From Citrobacter amalonaticus (lineage in GTDB: Bacteria; Pseudomonadota; Gammaproteobacteria; Enterobacterales; Enterobacteriaceae), in the NCBI GenBank assembly GCA_028994555.1, contig JARDVN010000002.1:93264-157263 (forward strand): 64,000 nucleotides of DNA, written 5' to 3'. Position numbers and translations under genes: made by a program. Below are positions 10,012 through 18,577 of this stretch, piece by piece (position 1 is the stretch's first letter; each line of letters starts with the position of its first letter). The notes beneath the pieces are model-generated. The model was given only the letters and a program-made list of their open reading frames with translations, was not told the DNA's origin and did no database searches.

Positions 10012-10597
10012 GTTGCTGGCAATATTGCTGCTGATCCCTGGCGACTGGACAGACAGAGCCATCAAAAGGGAATCCGAGCTGGTGGAACAGAGTCTTGGTG
10101 TCGAAGCAAGAGACTGGATACAGAACAAAGCATCTACCTGGTTCAGGTCGAGCGTTATTGATTCAGGATTCTATGAGGGGATGTACCAAACGCTGATCCC
10201 ATCAGAAGAGGAGCGCCAGAAGTCCAAGGGGATGCAGGACATGGGCAAGGGCTGGTTTGTGTGGGTCAAAGGCCGCATGGAAGCCTTTGTCAACGTCATT
10301 TACCAGTTCTACACAAGGTTGGCACTGTTAGCCGCGTGGGCTCCCTATATGCTGATCCTGTTCGTACCTGCGGTATATGACGGGATGATGACATGGCGAA
10401 TTAAGCGGACCAACTTCGATTATGCGAGTCCGGTTCTCCATCGTTACAGCGTTCGCGGAACGATGTACCTGATGGCCGGATTGTTCATCGCGTTCTTCAT
10501 CCCCATAGCGCTCGATCCGGTTGTCATCCCGATGACAATGATGACGTGCTGTGTCCTGGTTGGCCTGACGTTCGGCAACCTCCAGAAACGGGTATAG
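9968..10597 (+). CDS. DUF4400-family conjugation membrane protein (TraJ-like of SXT)
   Basis: 209 residues with an N-terminal membrane segment (WLLVAWLLVIELLAILLLI), a periplasmic region, and three further hydrophobic segments (ALLAAWAPYMLILFVPAVY, GTMYLMAGLFIAFFIPIAL, and VVIPMTMMTCCVLVGL). This matches the DUF4400 / ICE membrane-protein family found next to TraD in SXT/R391 and IncA/C. Expected to sit in the inner membrane as a partner of the coupling protein. The start overlaps the preceding gene. Confidence 0.8.
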   Translation: MKKPWLLVAWLLVIELLAILLLIPGDWTDRAIKRESELVEQSLGVEARDWIQNKASTWFRSSVIDSGFYEGMYQTLIPSEEERQKSKGMQDMGKGWFVWVKGRMEAFVNVIYQFYTRLALLAAWAPYMLILFVPAVYDGMMTWRIKRTNFDYASPVLHRYSVRGTMYLMAGLFIAFFIPIALDPVVIPMTMMTCCVLVGLTFGNLQKRV

Positions 10598-10606
10598 GGA
10601 GGGAGG

Positions 10607-11053
10607 ATGAGCTACTCCGTTATAAATCAAGATGGGGTGCATCTGTGCGACATCCCATTGAACGTCTACCAGGTGATACGTCGCCAATCCTTGTCTGCGT
10701 TGTGGCTTTACTGGGCGCAGAGCTTGAATTTGGTGAAGGTGCTCATTGCTTGCGTCGGAAAGATGATCTTTGTGATGCCGGTAATGTGGTTCTGGGTGCT
10801 GGTGGTGTGCCGCTTGGTTGAACCAGAACGTATCTCAGACGTGTCAGGACTTATCTCTCCGGACGTGATCGGGTGGGCCGCTGGTGCGGCCATCACCCTC
10901 ATTATCTTTTCCGTATTTACACGCCCAGCGTTGTACGGATACCACAACTTTTTCAAGCAGCATATTTGCTCAAGAGTAAAGCAAGTAACGCCGGAACTCA
11001 GAACAGTCACTGGGCCACTGTTCTTTTACCGAAACGAAATTGGAACGATATAG
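10607..11053 (+). CDS. Inner-membrane hypothetical protein
   Basis: 148 residues. GGGAGG sits just before ATG 10607. Two to three hydrophobic segments (VLIACVGKMIFVMPVMWFWV and AAGAAITLIIFSVFTRPALY) separated by a short loop containing EPERISDVSGL. It follows the DUF4400 gene by 9 bp and precedes an exported protein by 9 bp in the same transcript. No family recognised. Probably a membrane component associated with the traD region. Confidence 0.65.
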   Translation: MSYSVINQDGVHLCDIPLNVYQVIRRQSLSALWLYWAQSLNLVKVLIACVGKMIFVMPVMWFWVLVVCRLVEPERISDVSGLISPDVIGWAAGAAITLIIFSVFTRPALYGYHNFFKQHICSRVKQVTPELRTVTGPLFFYRNEIGTI

Positions 11054-11062
11054 AGAGGAACC

Positions 11063-11440
11063 ATGAAAGTAACTAATAGACTCCAACTGCTGGCACTGGG
11101 GCTGTGTATAGCCGGTACTGCCATCGCGGCTCCTGATGTGCTCAATGACGACGCAAAGCTCAAGAACCTTGAGAAGGTGTGTCCCGACTGTCAGATGGTG
11201 GCAAAAGATGTACTCAATCTGCGGGTTGAAAACTGCCAGCTCAAAGACACTTCCAGTGCAATGATGATTGGCACCATGCAAAATGACCCTATGTTTTCGT
11301 TTATGCTGGCTGTACACACAGCGGCAGGCTCGGAGGCATACAAAACGGTAGTTGGTGCCGCTGGCAACCATGTTGACTGTGAAAACCCGTTGAACTGGAT
11401 CAAGCTGACCCAGCAAGCGATTAAAGGTGGCAAAGTCTAA
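11063..11440 (+). CDS. Periplasmic hypothetical protein
   Basis: 125 residues with a clear signal peptide (MKVTNRLQLLALGLCIAGTAIA, cleavage after AIA). The mature part has four cysteines (KVCPDCQMV, VENCQLKD, HVDCENP), consistent with disulfide bonds in the periplasm. GAGAGGAACC precedes the ATG. The CPDC motif is thioredoxin-like in form, but the surrounding sequence does not show a thioredoxin fold. Function unknown. Confidence 0.65.
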   Translation: MKVTNRLQLLALGLCIAGTAIAAPDVLNDDAKLKNLEKVCPDCQMVAKDVLNLRVENCQLKDTSSAMMIGTMQNDPMFSFMLAVHTAAGSEAYKTVVGAAGNHVDCENPLNWIKLTQQAIKGGKV

Positions 11441-11512
11441 TGCGTAAGAGAGATTTCTTTTTTTGGAGAGGTGTATGAGGGGAGTGGAGGAGCCACTCTA
11501 CGACTGAGTGAT

Positions 11513-12103
11513 ATGGAACCATTGGCAAGAAAAGTGTCGGCAGAGTTCTTCACTGCACAACTGAACCGTATACTGAAAGAGCATGACGGTCAGTTGACGC
11601 TCAGCGATGGAACGTCGTACCCCAGCTTTTGGAGCTTCATCGACAAGGTTGATCCAGAGCAGGTTGGTTTCGTGGAGATCTACGCTCGGCAGGATGTTAA
11701 CGATAATGTTGAAGCGACACTGGCGTGTGACATCGTTTTGGTAAATGGTGTGATCACCGTTAAACCTCACTGGTGTGCTTACAAAGACATCAGGGCTGAC
11801 GAAGTGATTTCCACCTTACTGGTGCCTTTGCATTTGAAGGCTCTCCAGGGTAAGGCTTACATTCGCTGGGATGATGGTGAAACCGAACCTCTGTTACAAA
11901 ACGACGACTATCAGGCTGAACTTGAAAATGTGTTTAGTGTTTCCAAGTACCCATCAGCCATGAGCTGGGGCGATACAGCAGACCAGAAGGTTAAGCAGTA
12001 CAAGATGGACCTTGAGTGCGCCACAGATGTTGGTCGTCGAGGTGTCTCATCAGAGCAAGCATGGGATGCTTATCGAGAACTCCGTTACAATAGAACAGTG
12101 TGA
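11513..12103 (+). CDS. Hypothetical protein
   Basis: 196 residues from ATG 11513; the frame is open back to a GTG at 11471, so the start is uncertain. Soluble and acidic, with no signal peptide or membrane segment. Segments such as AKVSAEFFTAQL-like helices at the N-terminus and SSEQAWDAYRELRYN at the C-terminus give no family. Last gene before a terminator, so it closes the traI-traD operon. Confidence 0.55.
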   Translation: MEPLARKVSAEFFTAQLNRILKEHDGQLTLSDGTSYPSFWSFIDKVDPEQVGFVEIYARQDVNDNVEATLACDIVLVNGVITVKPHWCAYKDIRADEVISTLLVPLHLKALQGKAYIRWDDGETEPLLQNDDYQAELENVFSVSKYPSAMSWGDTADQKVKQYKMDLECATDVGRRGVSSEQAWDAYRELRYNRTV

Positions 12104-12104
12104 A

Positions 12105-12128
12105 ACAAGCGGCCATCGGCCGCTTTGA
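12105..12128 (+). terminator. Terminator-like hairpin closing the traI operon
   Basis: Inverted repeat AAGCGGCC-atc-GGCCGCTT just after the stop codon at 12103. The T tract is poor, but the palindrome at 12128-12147 that follows ends in GTTTTTC and may take part in the same structure. Confidence 0.55.
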
Positions 12129-12147
12129 ACTTTCACATGTGAAAGTT
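12128..12147. promoter_or_regulatory. Perfect 20-bp palindrome
   Basis: AACTTTCACATGTGAAAGTT is self-complementary over 20 bp. The 16-bp core CTTTCACATGTGAAAG recurs at 39133-39148 inside the minus-strand lipoprotein gene. It could be a repressor operator or part of a terminator; the TTTTTCG that follows allows the latter. Confidence 0.5.
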
Positions 12148-12192
12148 TTTCGCCTCCCGCTCTTATCATCTCCTCGAATAAACCTCCATAAA

Positions 12193-12208
12193 GTGCCCAA
12201 AATGGGCC
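12193..12208 (+). promoter_or_regulatory. Putative AcaCD box
   Basis: GTGCCCAAAATGGGCC, the most symmetrical example of the box in this window, 75 bp before the start of the small membrane protein gene at 12284. It suggests these two genes are a separate AcaCD-driven unit. Confidence 0.6.
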
Positions 12209-12283
12209 GTAACAGCACTGTTCCTAGATTGATCAATTAAGAGACGATTACTCCGTGATGACGACAAGTTATTTGGAGGGTCT

Positions 12284-12427
12284 ATGTCCGCACAAGCTCA
12301 CGTCAGAGAAAGCGAAAGCTCATCTGGTTCATTCATCTCCTGGCAGTTCCTTGTCTGGCAGGTGATGTTCGTTATAGGTGTTGTTGCAGGGATGAACCTG
12401 GAACACGCATTCAATTTTCTAGGTTAA
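12284..12427 (+). CDS. Small single-span membrane protein
   Basis: 47 residues (MSAQAHVRESESSSG...) with one hydrophobic stretch (FLVWQVMFVIGVVAGM). Strong Shine-Dalgarno TTGGAGGG sits 4 bp upstream. Its stop TAA overlaps the next ATG (TAATG at 12425-12429), a translational-coupling arrangement. No family recognised; position just before the mating-channel operon suggests a small conjugation accessory. Confidence 0.65.
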   Translation: MSAQAHVRESESSSGSFISWQFLVWQVMFVIGVVAGMNLEHAFNFLG

Positions 12428-12804
12428 TGGGAGGAAGTGTGAACCTTAATAAACAATTTTTCTGGTTTTTGATGAACGCGGTGCTGATGTGCATCTTCAT
12501 CGTTCCAGTGGCCGTCGCGTTTTGGCTGTCTGCTTTTGCGGCAGGTTTTGACTGGAGTCAGTGGGTTAAGTTGGCTGCTGATACGGCCAACAGAGCTGCA
12601 AGTGACCCGGCCAAGGCTCTGGGCACGGTTCAGACCTACTGGGGCATTCTCAGCTTCTTCCTGCTGGCGGCGTACAGTCTGATGTTCAAGTTTAAAGCCA
12701 ATGCTAACAAGGAAGTGAAAACTCTGGAGGTGGCCCGACCAGCCAATGAAGTTAGCGTTGCGGCTTCGGAAAAACATTCGGAAGCGGTTCCTCAAAATCA
12801 ATAA
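12427..12804 (+). CDS. Membrane protein coupled to the upstream small gene
   Basis: 125 residues if translated from the ATG overlapping the previous stop; a GTG at 12439 preceded by GGGAGG is an alternative start. Two membrane segments (FFWFLMNAVLMCIFIVPVAV and WGILSFFLLAAYSLMF) flank a short exposed loop (GFDWSQWVKLAAD). The C-terminal tail is polar and probably cytoplasmic. Followed by a terminator that is now split by the IS4-family element. Confidence 0.65.
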   Translation: MGGSVNLNKQFFWFLMNAVLMCIFIVPVAVAFWLSAFAAGFDWSQWVKLAADTANRAASDPAKALGTVQTYWGILSFFLLAAYSLMFKFKANANKEVKTLEVARPANEVSVAASEKHSEAVPQNQ

Positions 12805-12829
12805 CCGATCCAGTAAACGCAAAAAAAGG

Positions 12830-12840
12830 CGGCTTAGGCC
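12830..12840. repeat. Left 11-bp target-site duplication of the IS4-family element
   Basis: CGGCTTAGGCC, identical to 14263-14273. Eleven to thirteen base duplications are typical of IS4. Confidence 0.9.
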
Positions 12841-14262
12841 TAATGCTTGTCAGTTAAGTCATTAATATCGCCGTAACGGGTATCGTTGCGGCTTTTTCTT
12901 TACCGCCCTAGGGTAATGCCTTTGTCGTCGACTCGGTAGAACAAAACTTCTAGCCATTGCCAATATCCCATTAATGAATTTTGGTATGTTTCCCGGAGCA
13001 ACCGCGGGAAGCAGGCTCAGTTGGGCACTCAGGTATATCGCAGTTTGTTTAAATCCCATCTGATAGGGCTCTGTATCTTTCAAGCTGTATGCCATCTGAG
13101 CCATCATAAACCGCAGTAAGTTATACGCGAGTACCATTCCCCATAACTCTTGATTTACTAAGACGGGCTTTTTTGCTCCTCAATGTGAGTTCATTATTCA
13201 ACATATGCTGCTTCATTTCTCTGAAGCCATGTTCTATTTCCCAACGATGCCCATACAGGTCGACAATATCGGCGTTGGGGTATCGAAGTGGATCACTCAT
13301 TGATGTTAATATCTGAACCCTCTTCCCATTCACGTCTTTTGTTATCAATCGAGCTCTCAATATCATTGGAGCGTTAGTCCATTTTTTGCGTGCTTGAGGG
13401 GATAGACGTAATTCAACTAACTCATCTCCGGAGCCGAGTTTCTCTACGACTAGGTACTGTGAGCCTTTACGTAATGGGAGCATCCAGTGTTTCTCTACGC
13501 CAGAGGACTGCCAATGGTGAAGTAACCCCAGAGCATAAAATCCTTTATCAAAAATGGTCAGAGAACTATCCGGGGTTTGCTCTGTCAATTTGGCAGCAAG
13601 GCCAATTTCGCTCACCTCGGAAACGCTACCAAAATGTGCGCCCGAAATCAGATGGCTTGTGATCTCCATCTGGCAAACCATGCGAAGTTGCGGCCAATCA
13701 GAACGTGAGTGTTCATTGGCTGTTCGCCCAAATACGGCATCATTTTCAGGGGTATCTGGTGTACGCCATAATGTGCCATCGACAGCCATTAGGGTTAATC
13801 CGTTCCAGTGTGATAATGGCAGTTTATCAAGCCAGAGCTGACTTGTTTTCTCAAATACTTTACGGACTGCATCTTCCCCTAGCCGTTGACGTGCCTGAAC
13901 AACGGCACTTGGTGCAACGAAAGGCCGGTTACCTGGTAAAACAATGTCTAAATGAGAAACGAGTTGCGCCATGGAAAGAGAACGAAAAAGGGACATTCCT
14001 GTTACAGCCCATACCATCATTTCCATCGGAAGACGGCGTTTTCTTATCGTAACAACCCCAGCATCCACGAGACATTCATCAATAAGTTCAGCGGAAAGGA
14101 GGTCCGAAAGGGCTGTAAATTCTGTTGGAGAGAAAGCCTGAACAGTCTCGAGTGCTTGGCTAAGTAACATAAAAAAATCCGTAATTTTTGGAATGATTAC
14201 GGATTTTTGCAGAACTGTAGGATCGTTCAACTCATTATTTAGTTCTTAACTGATCGGCATTA
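12841..14262 (-). mobile_element. IS4-family insertion sequence, 1422 bp
   Basis: Ends are the imperfect inverted repeats TAATGCTTGTCAGTTAAG (left) and, reversed, TAATGCCGATCAGTTAAG (right, 14245-14262). These differ at two of 18 positions, and the right end matches my recollection of the IS4 terminal sequence. Flanked by the 11-bp duplication CGGCTTAGGCC. The target was a terminator: joining the flanks without one duplication restores AAAAAAAGGCGGC-ttag-GCCGCCTTTTTTT. One transposase gene on the minus strand. I do not give an IS name because I cannot compare it with the database. Confidence 0.93.
12862..14170 (-). CDS. IS4-family transposase (one frame break)
   Basis: DDE transposase of the IS4 family, close in wording to InsG of IS4. 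About 435 residues after removing one T from the T6 run at 13169-13174. Start chosen at ATG 14170 (MLLSQALETVQ aligns with the InsG start); an in-frame ATG at 14230 is possible. Catalytic features: first Asp in LMAVDGTLWRTPDT, second in LTIFDKGFYALGL, and the YREK signature YGHRWEIEHGFREMK spanning the frame 5' of the break. Native activity depends on the frame break being an artefact. Confidence 0.9.
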
Positions 14263-14273
14263 CGGCTTAGGCC
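14263..14273. repeat. Right 11-bp target-site duplication of the IS4-family element
   Basis: CGGCTTAGGCC, second copy; continues into GCCTTTTTTT, the right arm and T tract of the interrupted terminator. Confidence 0.9.
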
Positions 14274-14298
14274 GCCTTTTTTTATTTGTCGCTGGAAG

Positions 14299-14312
14299 TG
14301 CCCGAAAAGGGC
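14299..14312 (+). promoter_or_regulatory. Putative AcaCD box upstream of traL
   Basis: TGCCCGAAAAGGGC, 70 bp before the traL start. It lies 37 bp beyond the right end of the IS4-family element, so the insertion left this activator site intact. Confidence 0.6.
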
Positions 14313-14382
14313 GCGAAGCCGTGGCAGAAAATCAGTGACCCTGAATGAGAATACAGGCCACTAGGAAAAGAAGAGGGTTGCT

Positions 14383-14667
14383 ATGAAGCCTGTAAAGATA
14401 CCGCGCCGGGTCGATGAGCCCCCCGCATCTGCTGTTGTGGAGCGCAGATGAGTTGGCCCCGATGCTTTTGGGGCTAACGATAGGGGTCATCATCGGTAAG
14501 GCTCTGATCTGCTTTCTGGGGGGGGGTTACTTGTAACCAACCTTTATCGCCGATTCAGGGATAACCATCCGGATGGATACCTGCTCCACATGATCTACTG
14601 GGCCGGGTTCATCATGACCAAGGCCAAATCTCTCAAGAACCCGTTTGTCCGGAGGTATTTGCCTTGA
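14383..14667 (+). CDS. traL: TraL, pilus assembly protein (two frame breaks)
   Basis: Short inner-membrane component of the F-type mating channel. No intact frame survives as written, but removing one C from the C6 run (14419-14424) and two G from the G9 run (14518-14526) yields about 93 residues. Key segments are MKPVKIPRRVDEPPHLL (the conserved basic/Pro start of TraL), a hydrophobic segment APMLLGLTIGVIIGKAL, LYRRFRDNHPDGYLLHMIYW, and the C-terminal KNPFVRRYLP. Its stop overlaps the TTG start of traE. Order traL-E-K-B-V-A confirms the call. Confidence 0.85.
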
Positions 14668-15291
14668 ACCTGAAAAAGTATCTCAAGACCTGGGAAGGGA
14701 CCCAAACAGAAAATAAGTGGGGGGCGAATCTTCCAGGGTGGTCTTATTGCTATCGTTTTCCTGCTGGTGGTCCAAGTATTCAGCAAGGAAACCATCGTCA
14801 CTATCCAGCCTTTCACGCTCACGGAAGAAGCCTGGGTGACGAAAAGTAACGCCTCTCAGTCCTATAAAGAGGCTTGGGGTTTCGCTTTTGCTCAGCTCCT
14901 TGGCAATGTGACGCCAGGAACCGTTGACTTTGTGAAAGAACGGATCACCCCGCTTCTCTCCCCGAGCATCTATCAGGACGTGATTGATGCCATCGAAATT
15001 CAAGCTCAACAGATCAAGAACGACCGCGTAACCATGCGGTTTGAGCCGCGTTTTGTTGAGTACGAGCCCAAGAGCGACAAGGTGTTTGTCTACGGATATT
15101 CCTACGTCAAAGGGGCTTCTTCTAACGAAGAGCGTAGCGAACGCTCCTACGAGTTCGCCATCAAGATTTCAAACTACGCGCCCGTGCTGGACTACATCGA
15201 CACCTATGTAGGAAAGCCACGCACCAAAACTGTTTTGGAGCAACTCCAGCGCAAAGAAGAAAACCGGAGAAAGCATGAAGAACAACGCTAA
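14664..15291 (+). CDS. traE: TraE, pilus assembly protein (one frame break)
   Basis: VirB8-like component linking inner membrane and core complex. Start is a TTG at 14664 overlapping the traL stop. A G6 run (14719-14724) breaks the frame; with five G the protein is about 208 residues: MNLKKYLKTWEGTQTENKWG, a membrane segment (GLIAIVFLLVVQVFS), then a periplasmic domain with FVYGYSYVKG and a basic C-terminus (KEENRRKHEEQR). The 3' end overlaps traK by 17 bp. Confidence 0.87.
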
Positions 15292-16192
15292 ACTTTCGCT
15301 CCTGACGCTGTCCTTGGCGCTTGGAACTTCAATGGCCTATGCCTCGGATGACATTCCTGTTGTCCCGGCCAGTGTTATGAAAAAGGATGTTCCTGCCCCT
15401 GTGACGTCAGGACAAAGCTCCCATGAGGTTGTGGGCAGCATGAATGAAAACCCCTTACTGACGATGAAGCCGGGGGTTAACCAGATCATCCCGATAGCCG
15501 TTGGTCATCCGAACCGAATCGTCACGCCTTTCAGCAATCCTGAGATCGTTTCAACATCTCTGACCGGGGCGACGGATAACGGCCAGTGTGGTGAGGTCTG
15601 CATCAAAGAGAATGTGGTCTATGTCGCCACGGATAAGCAGTATCCGGTGACTATGTTCATTACTGAAAAAGGCTCGGAAGCCCAAGCTCTCAGCCTGACG
15701 ATGGTTCCCCGTCGTATTCCGCCCAGAGAAGTCTTTCTCAAGCTCGATGGTGGTGTAGGTATCACTGGTGCTTTTGCCAATACCAAGGCTGAGACCTGGG
15801 AACAGAGCCAGCCTTATGTCGAAACCATCCGGTCGGTATTCCGCAAGATTGCTCTTGGTGAAGTCCCTCAAGGTTACACGTTGAACCGCATCCCTGCTGG
15901 TGCTGCGGTGCCGAGCTGCGCTCATCCTGGGGTAAAGGTGGATTTCAGCAAGGGGCAATACATGATGGGCCACCACCTTAACGTGTTCATCGGTGTCGCC
16001 CTGAACGTCTCTGATCAGCCTATTGAGTTCAAAGAGGCGTTGTGTGGGAGCTGGGATGTGGCTGCGGTGACTACGTGGCCGCTTAACGTGCTTGAGCCCG
16101 GCCAGAAGACGGAGATCTATGTGGCGAAGAAGCAGAAGCGTGGTCTCGCACCAACGTCTAAGCGTCCATCGCTGCTGGGAGGTGCCCAATGA
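15275..16192 (+). CDS. traK: TraK, secretin-like core component
   Basis: VirB9/secretin-like periplasmic protein of the outer-membrane core complex with TraV and TraB. 305 residues, intact, with a signal peptide (LSLLTLSLALGTSMAYA). Contains the TraK-type segment GVNQIIPIAVGHPNRIVTPF and a beta-rich C-terminal half (LNVFIGVALNVSDQPIEFKE). Overlaps traE upstream and traB downstream (ATGA). Confidence 0.9.
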   Translation: MKNNAKLSLLTLSLALGTSMAYASDDIPVVPASVMKKDVPAPVTSGQSSHEVVGSMNENPLLTMKPGVNQIIPIAVGHPNRIVTPFSNPEIVSTSLTGATDNGQCGEVCIKENVVYVATDKQYPVTMFITEKGSEAQALSLTMVPRRIPPREVFLKLDGGVGITGAFANTKAETWEQSQPYVETIRSVFRKIALGEVPQGYTLNRIPAGAAVPSCAHPGVKVDFSKGQYMMGHHLNVFIGVALNVSDQPIEFKEALCGSWDVAAVTTWPLNVLEPGQKTEIYVAKKQKRGLAPTSKRPSLLGGAQ

Positions 16193-17507
16193 TTAAGCGA
16201 TTTTGGACACAGTTAGACCCCAACAAGAAGCGTTGGGTGTCTATCGCTGGCGGCGTCTTCGTTCTTTTTTGCGGTCGTGACAATGTTCTCTGGTGAACCC
16301 AAGAAAGAAGAGAAGCGCGGTCGCCAAGAAACCATCAAGCACGTTCTCACAGACAAAAACACCCGTGAGATCGGGATAGATTCGTTGTCTGCCGATGTGA
16401 AGATGGTGTCTCGTGAAAACTCCGACCTGAAAAAGGAGCTGGAACGAGTCAAGAAAGAGCTGGAGGAAACCAAAACCACTGCCGGGAAATCCAGTGATGT
16501 TGGCCGTGAGATGACCCGCCTTCGTCAAGATTTGGACCGCCTGACCCAGAAGAACATGGAATTGGCTAAGAAAGTCGAAACCGGCGCTGCTGGTGGAAAA
16601 ACATCCTCTTCATCAGAGGATGCCAGAGCCGATGTTAATGGTGCATCTGGTGGTGATGGTCAGTTCATGGAGAAAAAGCTCGACTACAAAGATCCTGCAT
16701 CCTTTTTTCGGGACGCACCGCTTCCTGACTCGAAGGGTGGGGCTCCTGCAACTGGCAAGGGAGACGGTCGTGATGCAACTAAACCAGGCATCCAAATAGT
16801 GAGCTACTCGCAGAAAGCGCCAGAAGTTGAAGAGAAGGACAACAAGGATGATGAGTCTATCTACCTACCTTCTGGCTCCATCCTGACAGGGGTGCTCATC
16901 AACGGTATGGACGCACCAACATCTCAAGGTGCTCGTCGAGATCCGTTCCCTTCGACCCTCAGGATTCAGAAAGAGGCTATTTTGCCTAACCGCTTCCGTG
17001 CGGATGTTCGTGAGTGCTTCCTGATTGTTTCAGGCTATGGAGATCTCAGTTCAGAGCGAGCGTACCTGCGTGGCGAGACCTTCTCGTGCGTTCGGGATGA
17101 TGGGGGTGTCATAGAAGCGAAGCTGGATTCCTATGCAGTGGGTGAAGACGGTAAGGCCGGTGTCCGTGGTCGCGTCGTATCGAAGCAGGGGCAAATCATC
17201 GCCAAGAGCTTGATGGCAGGCTTCCTTGGTGGCGTTTCCGAAGCCTTTGACGTCAATCCTGTGCCGGTCGTTAGCACTAACCCTGGCTCAAATACCCAGT
17301 ACCAGTCTGTGTTCTCCGACCAGATGTTGCAGGGAGCAGCAGTGAAGGGGGCCAGTAAGGCGCTAGATCGCATCGCTCAGTTCTATATCGACATGGCCGA
17401 AGGCATCTTCCCTGTTATCGAGGTCGATGCTGGCCGTCAGGTAGACATCATCGTGACCAAAGGAACCAAGCTACAAATTCGTTCCACCGGGGGGAACCAA
17501 GAAATGA
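16189..17507 (+). CDS. traB: TraB, VirB10-like channel protein (two frame breaks)
   Basis: Spans both membranes and forms the core scaffold. With one T removed at 16265-16270 and one G at 17489-17494 it is about 438 residues. It begins MIKRFWTQLDPNKKRWVSIA with a membrane segment (SIAGGVFVLFAVVTMF), then a coiled coil (about residues 55-110, LKKELERVKKELEETKTT), a Pro/Gly linker, and the VirB10-like beta-barrel domain beginning at SIYLPSGSILTGVLINGMDA. The true stop is TGA 17505-17507. The extra G removes this stop and runs the frame into traV. Confidence 0.9.
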
Positions 17508-18082
17508 AAAATTTGAACATTTTGACCAGAAAGGGCAGTTCCAGAGGCGAGGCTCAAAAGGAACAGGCAGTAAGATCCGCAAAGATGTTGGGGGTGGGTG
17601 CAGCGCTACTTATTTTGTCGGGCTGTTCGACGTTCAACATCGGCAAGGATGAGTATAGCTGTCCGGGAATGCCGAATGGTGTTCAGTGTATGTCAGCGCG
17701 AGACGTTTACGCCGCAACCAATGACGGAAATGTCCCGCGTCCAATGAAACCAGAGGAAGTCGAGGCCAAAGCGGAAGCGGATGGCGAAGGTTCCTCAAAC
17801 GTTTCAGCGAACTCATCTAGCTCCGGAGACCCGGTGATTGACAACTATGTCGCACCGCGTCTTCCGGATCGCCCGATTCCAATTCGTACACCAGCACAGG
17901 TTATGCGGATTTGGGTAGCTCCCTGGGAGGACACCAATGGTGATCTCATCGTGACAGGGTATGTCTATACCGAAATCGAACCGCGCAGGTGGGTGATTGG
18001 GGATGGCACACCGCAAAGTGAGCCAGTTTTGAGACCGCTGCAAACGGTACAACACGAACCGAAGTCTGAAACAACCAAATAG
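17504..18082 (+). CDS. traV: TraV, outer-membrane core lipoprotein
   Basis: 192 residues from ATG 17504, overlapping the traB stop in the usual AATGA way. An N-terminal cytoplasmic-looking extension of about 30 residues precedes a lipoprotein signal (MLGVGAALLILSGC, lipobox LSGC), so an internal start at the ATG before LGVGAA is an alternative. The mature part has two further cysteines (YSCPGMPNGVQCMSARDVY), the classical TraV signature, then a Ser-rich linker and a C-terminal segment WVAPWEDTNGDLIVTGYVY. In the printed sequence it appears fused in frame to traB. Confidence 0.9.
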   Translation: MKNLNILTRKGSSRGEAQKEQAVRSAKMLGVGAALLILSGCSTFNIGKDEYSCPGMPNGVQCMSARDVYAATNDGNVPRPMKPEEVEAKAEADGEGSSNVSANSSSSGDPVIDNYVAPRLPDRPIPIRTPAQVMRIWVAPWEDTNGDLIVTGYVYTEIEPRRWVIGDGTPQSEPVLRPLQTVQHEPKSETTK

Positions 18083-18094
18083 GAGATGTTCTTG

Positions 18095-18478
18095 ATGAAC
18101 GCAAATCAGTTGGCGAATGCCTCAAGTAAAAACAACGCACTCTTCCTCTTCCTGGGGTTGATGGTGGTAGCCTTCCTGCTCGTGCCGGATCAGGCCCACG
18201 CTGGTACTGGTGGTACAGCGTTTGACGACGTATGGGTAACTCTCAAGGATTGGACCCAAGGTACTTTGGGTCGAATCGTTGCGGGTGCGATGATCCTGGT
18301 CGGTGTTGTTGGTGGTATCGCTCGCCAGAGCCTCATGGCTTTCGCTATGGGTATCGGTGGCGGTATGGGCCTGTACAACTCCCCGACCGTAGTGGAATCC
18401 ATCATGTCTGCTACTCTGGAACATGCAGAGAAGGTCATCCCGGCTGTTGTGCAACTCAGCAATGGCCTGGGGGTGTAA
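18095..18478 (+). CDS. traA: TraA, conjugative pilin precursor
   Basis: 127 residues from ATG 18095, preferred over 18086 because AGGAG (18081-18085) then lies nine bases upstream. A long signal-type segment (NNALFLFLGLMVVAFLLVP) ends in QAHA, giving a mature pilin of about 85 residues with two hydrophobic helices (IVAGAMILVGVVGGIA and MAFAMGIGGGMGLY). Typical of F-type pilins. Last gene before a strong terminator. Confidence 0.88.
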   Translation: MNANQLANASSKNNALFLFLGLMVVAFLLVPDQAHAGTGGTAFDDVWVTLKDWTQGTLGRIVAGAMILVGVVGGIARQSLMAFAMGIGGGMGLYNSPTVVESIMSATLEHAEKVIPAVVQLSNGLGV

Positions 18479-18510
18479 AAGACACCTTGCCGTTAATCAA
18501 CGGGTGATAG

Positions 18511-18538
18511 GGGCAGCCTAAAAGCTGCCCTTATTTTT
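18511..18538 (+). terminator. Intrinsic terminator after traA
   Basis: GGGCAGC-ctaaaa-GCTGCCC followed by TTATTTTTT. It separates traA from the downstream ISEcp1 insertion. Confidence 0.85.
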
Positions 18539-18572
18539 TGGCAAAAAAGTCCAGTCATAACAAATTCCAACT

Positions 18573-18577
18573 ATTTC
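18573..18577. repeat. Left 5-bp target duplication of the ISEcp1 unit
   Basis: ATTTC immediately left of the ISEcp1 left inverted repeat; the same five bases occur at 23060-23064 at the far end of the transposed segment. Confidence 0.8.

Noticed and set aside
16189..18082. A genuine TraB-TraV fusion protein
   Set aside because: Fusion depends on a single extra G in a six-G run; removing it restores the normal TraB stop and the overlapping TraV start.
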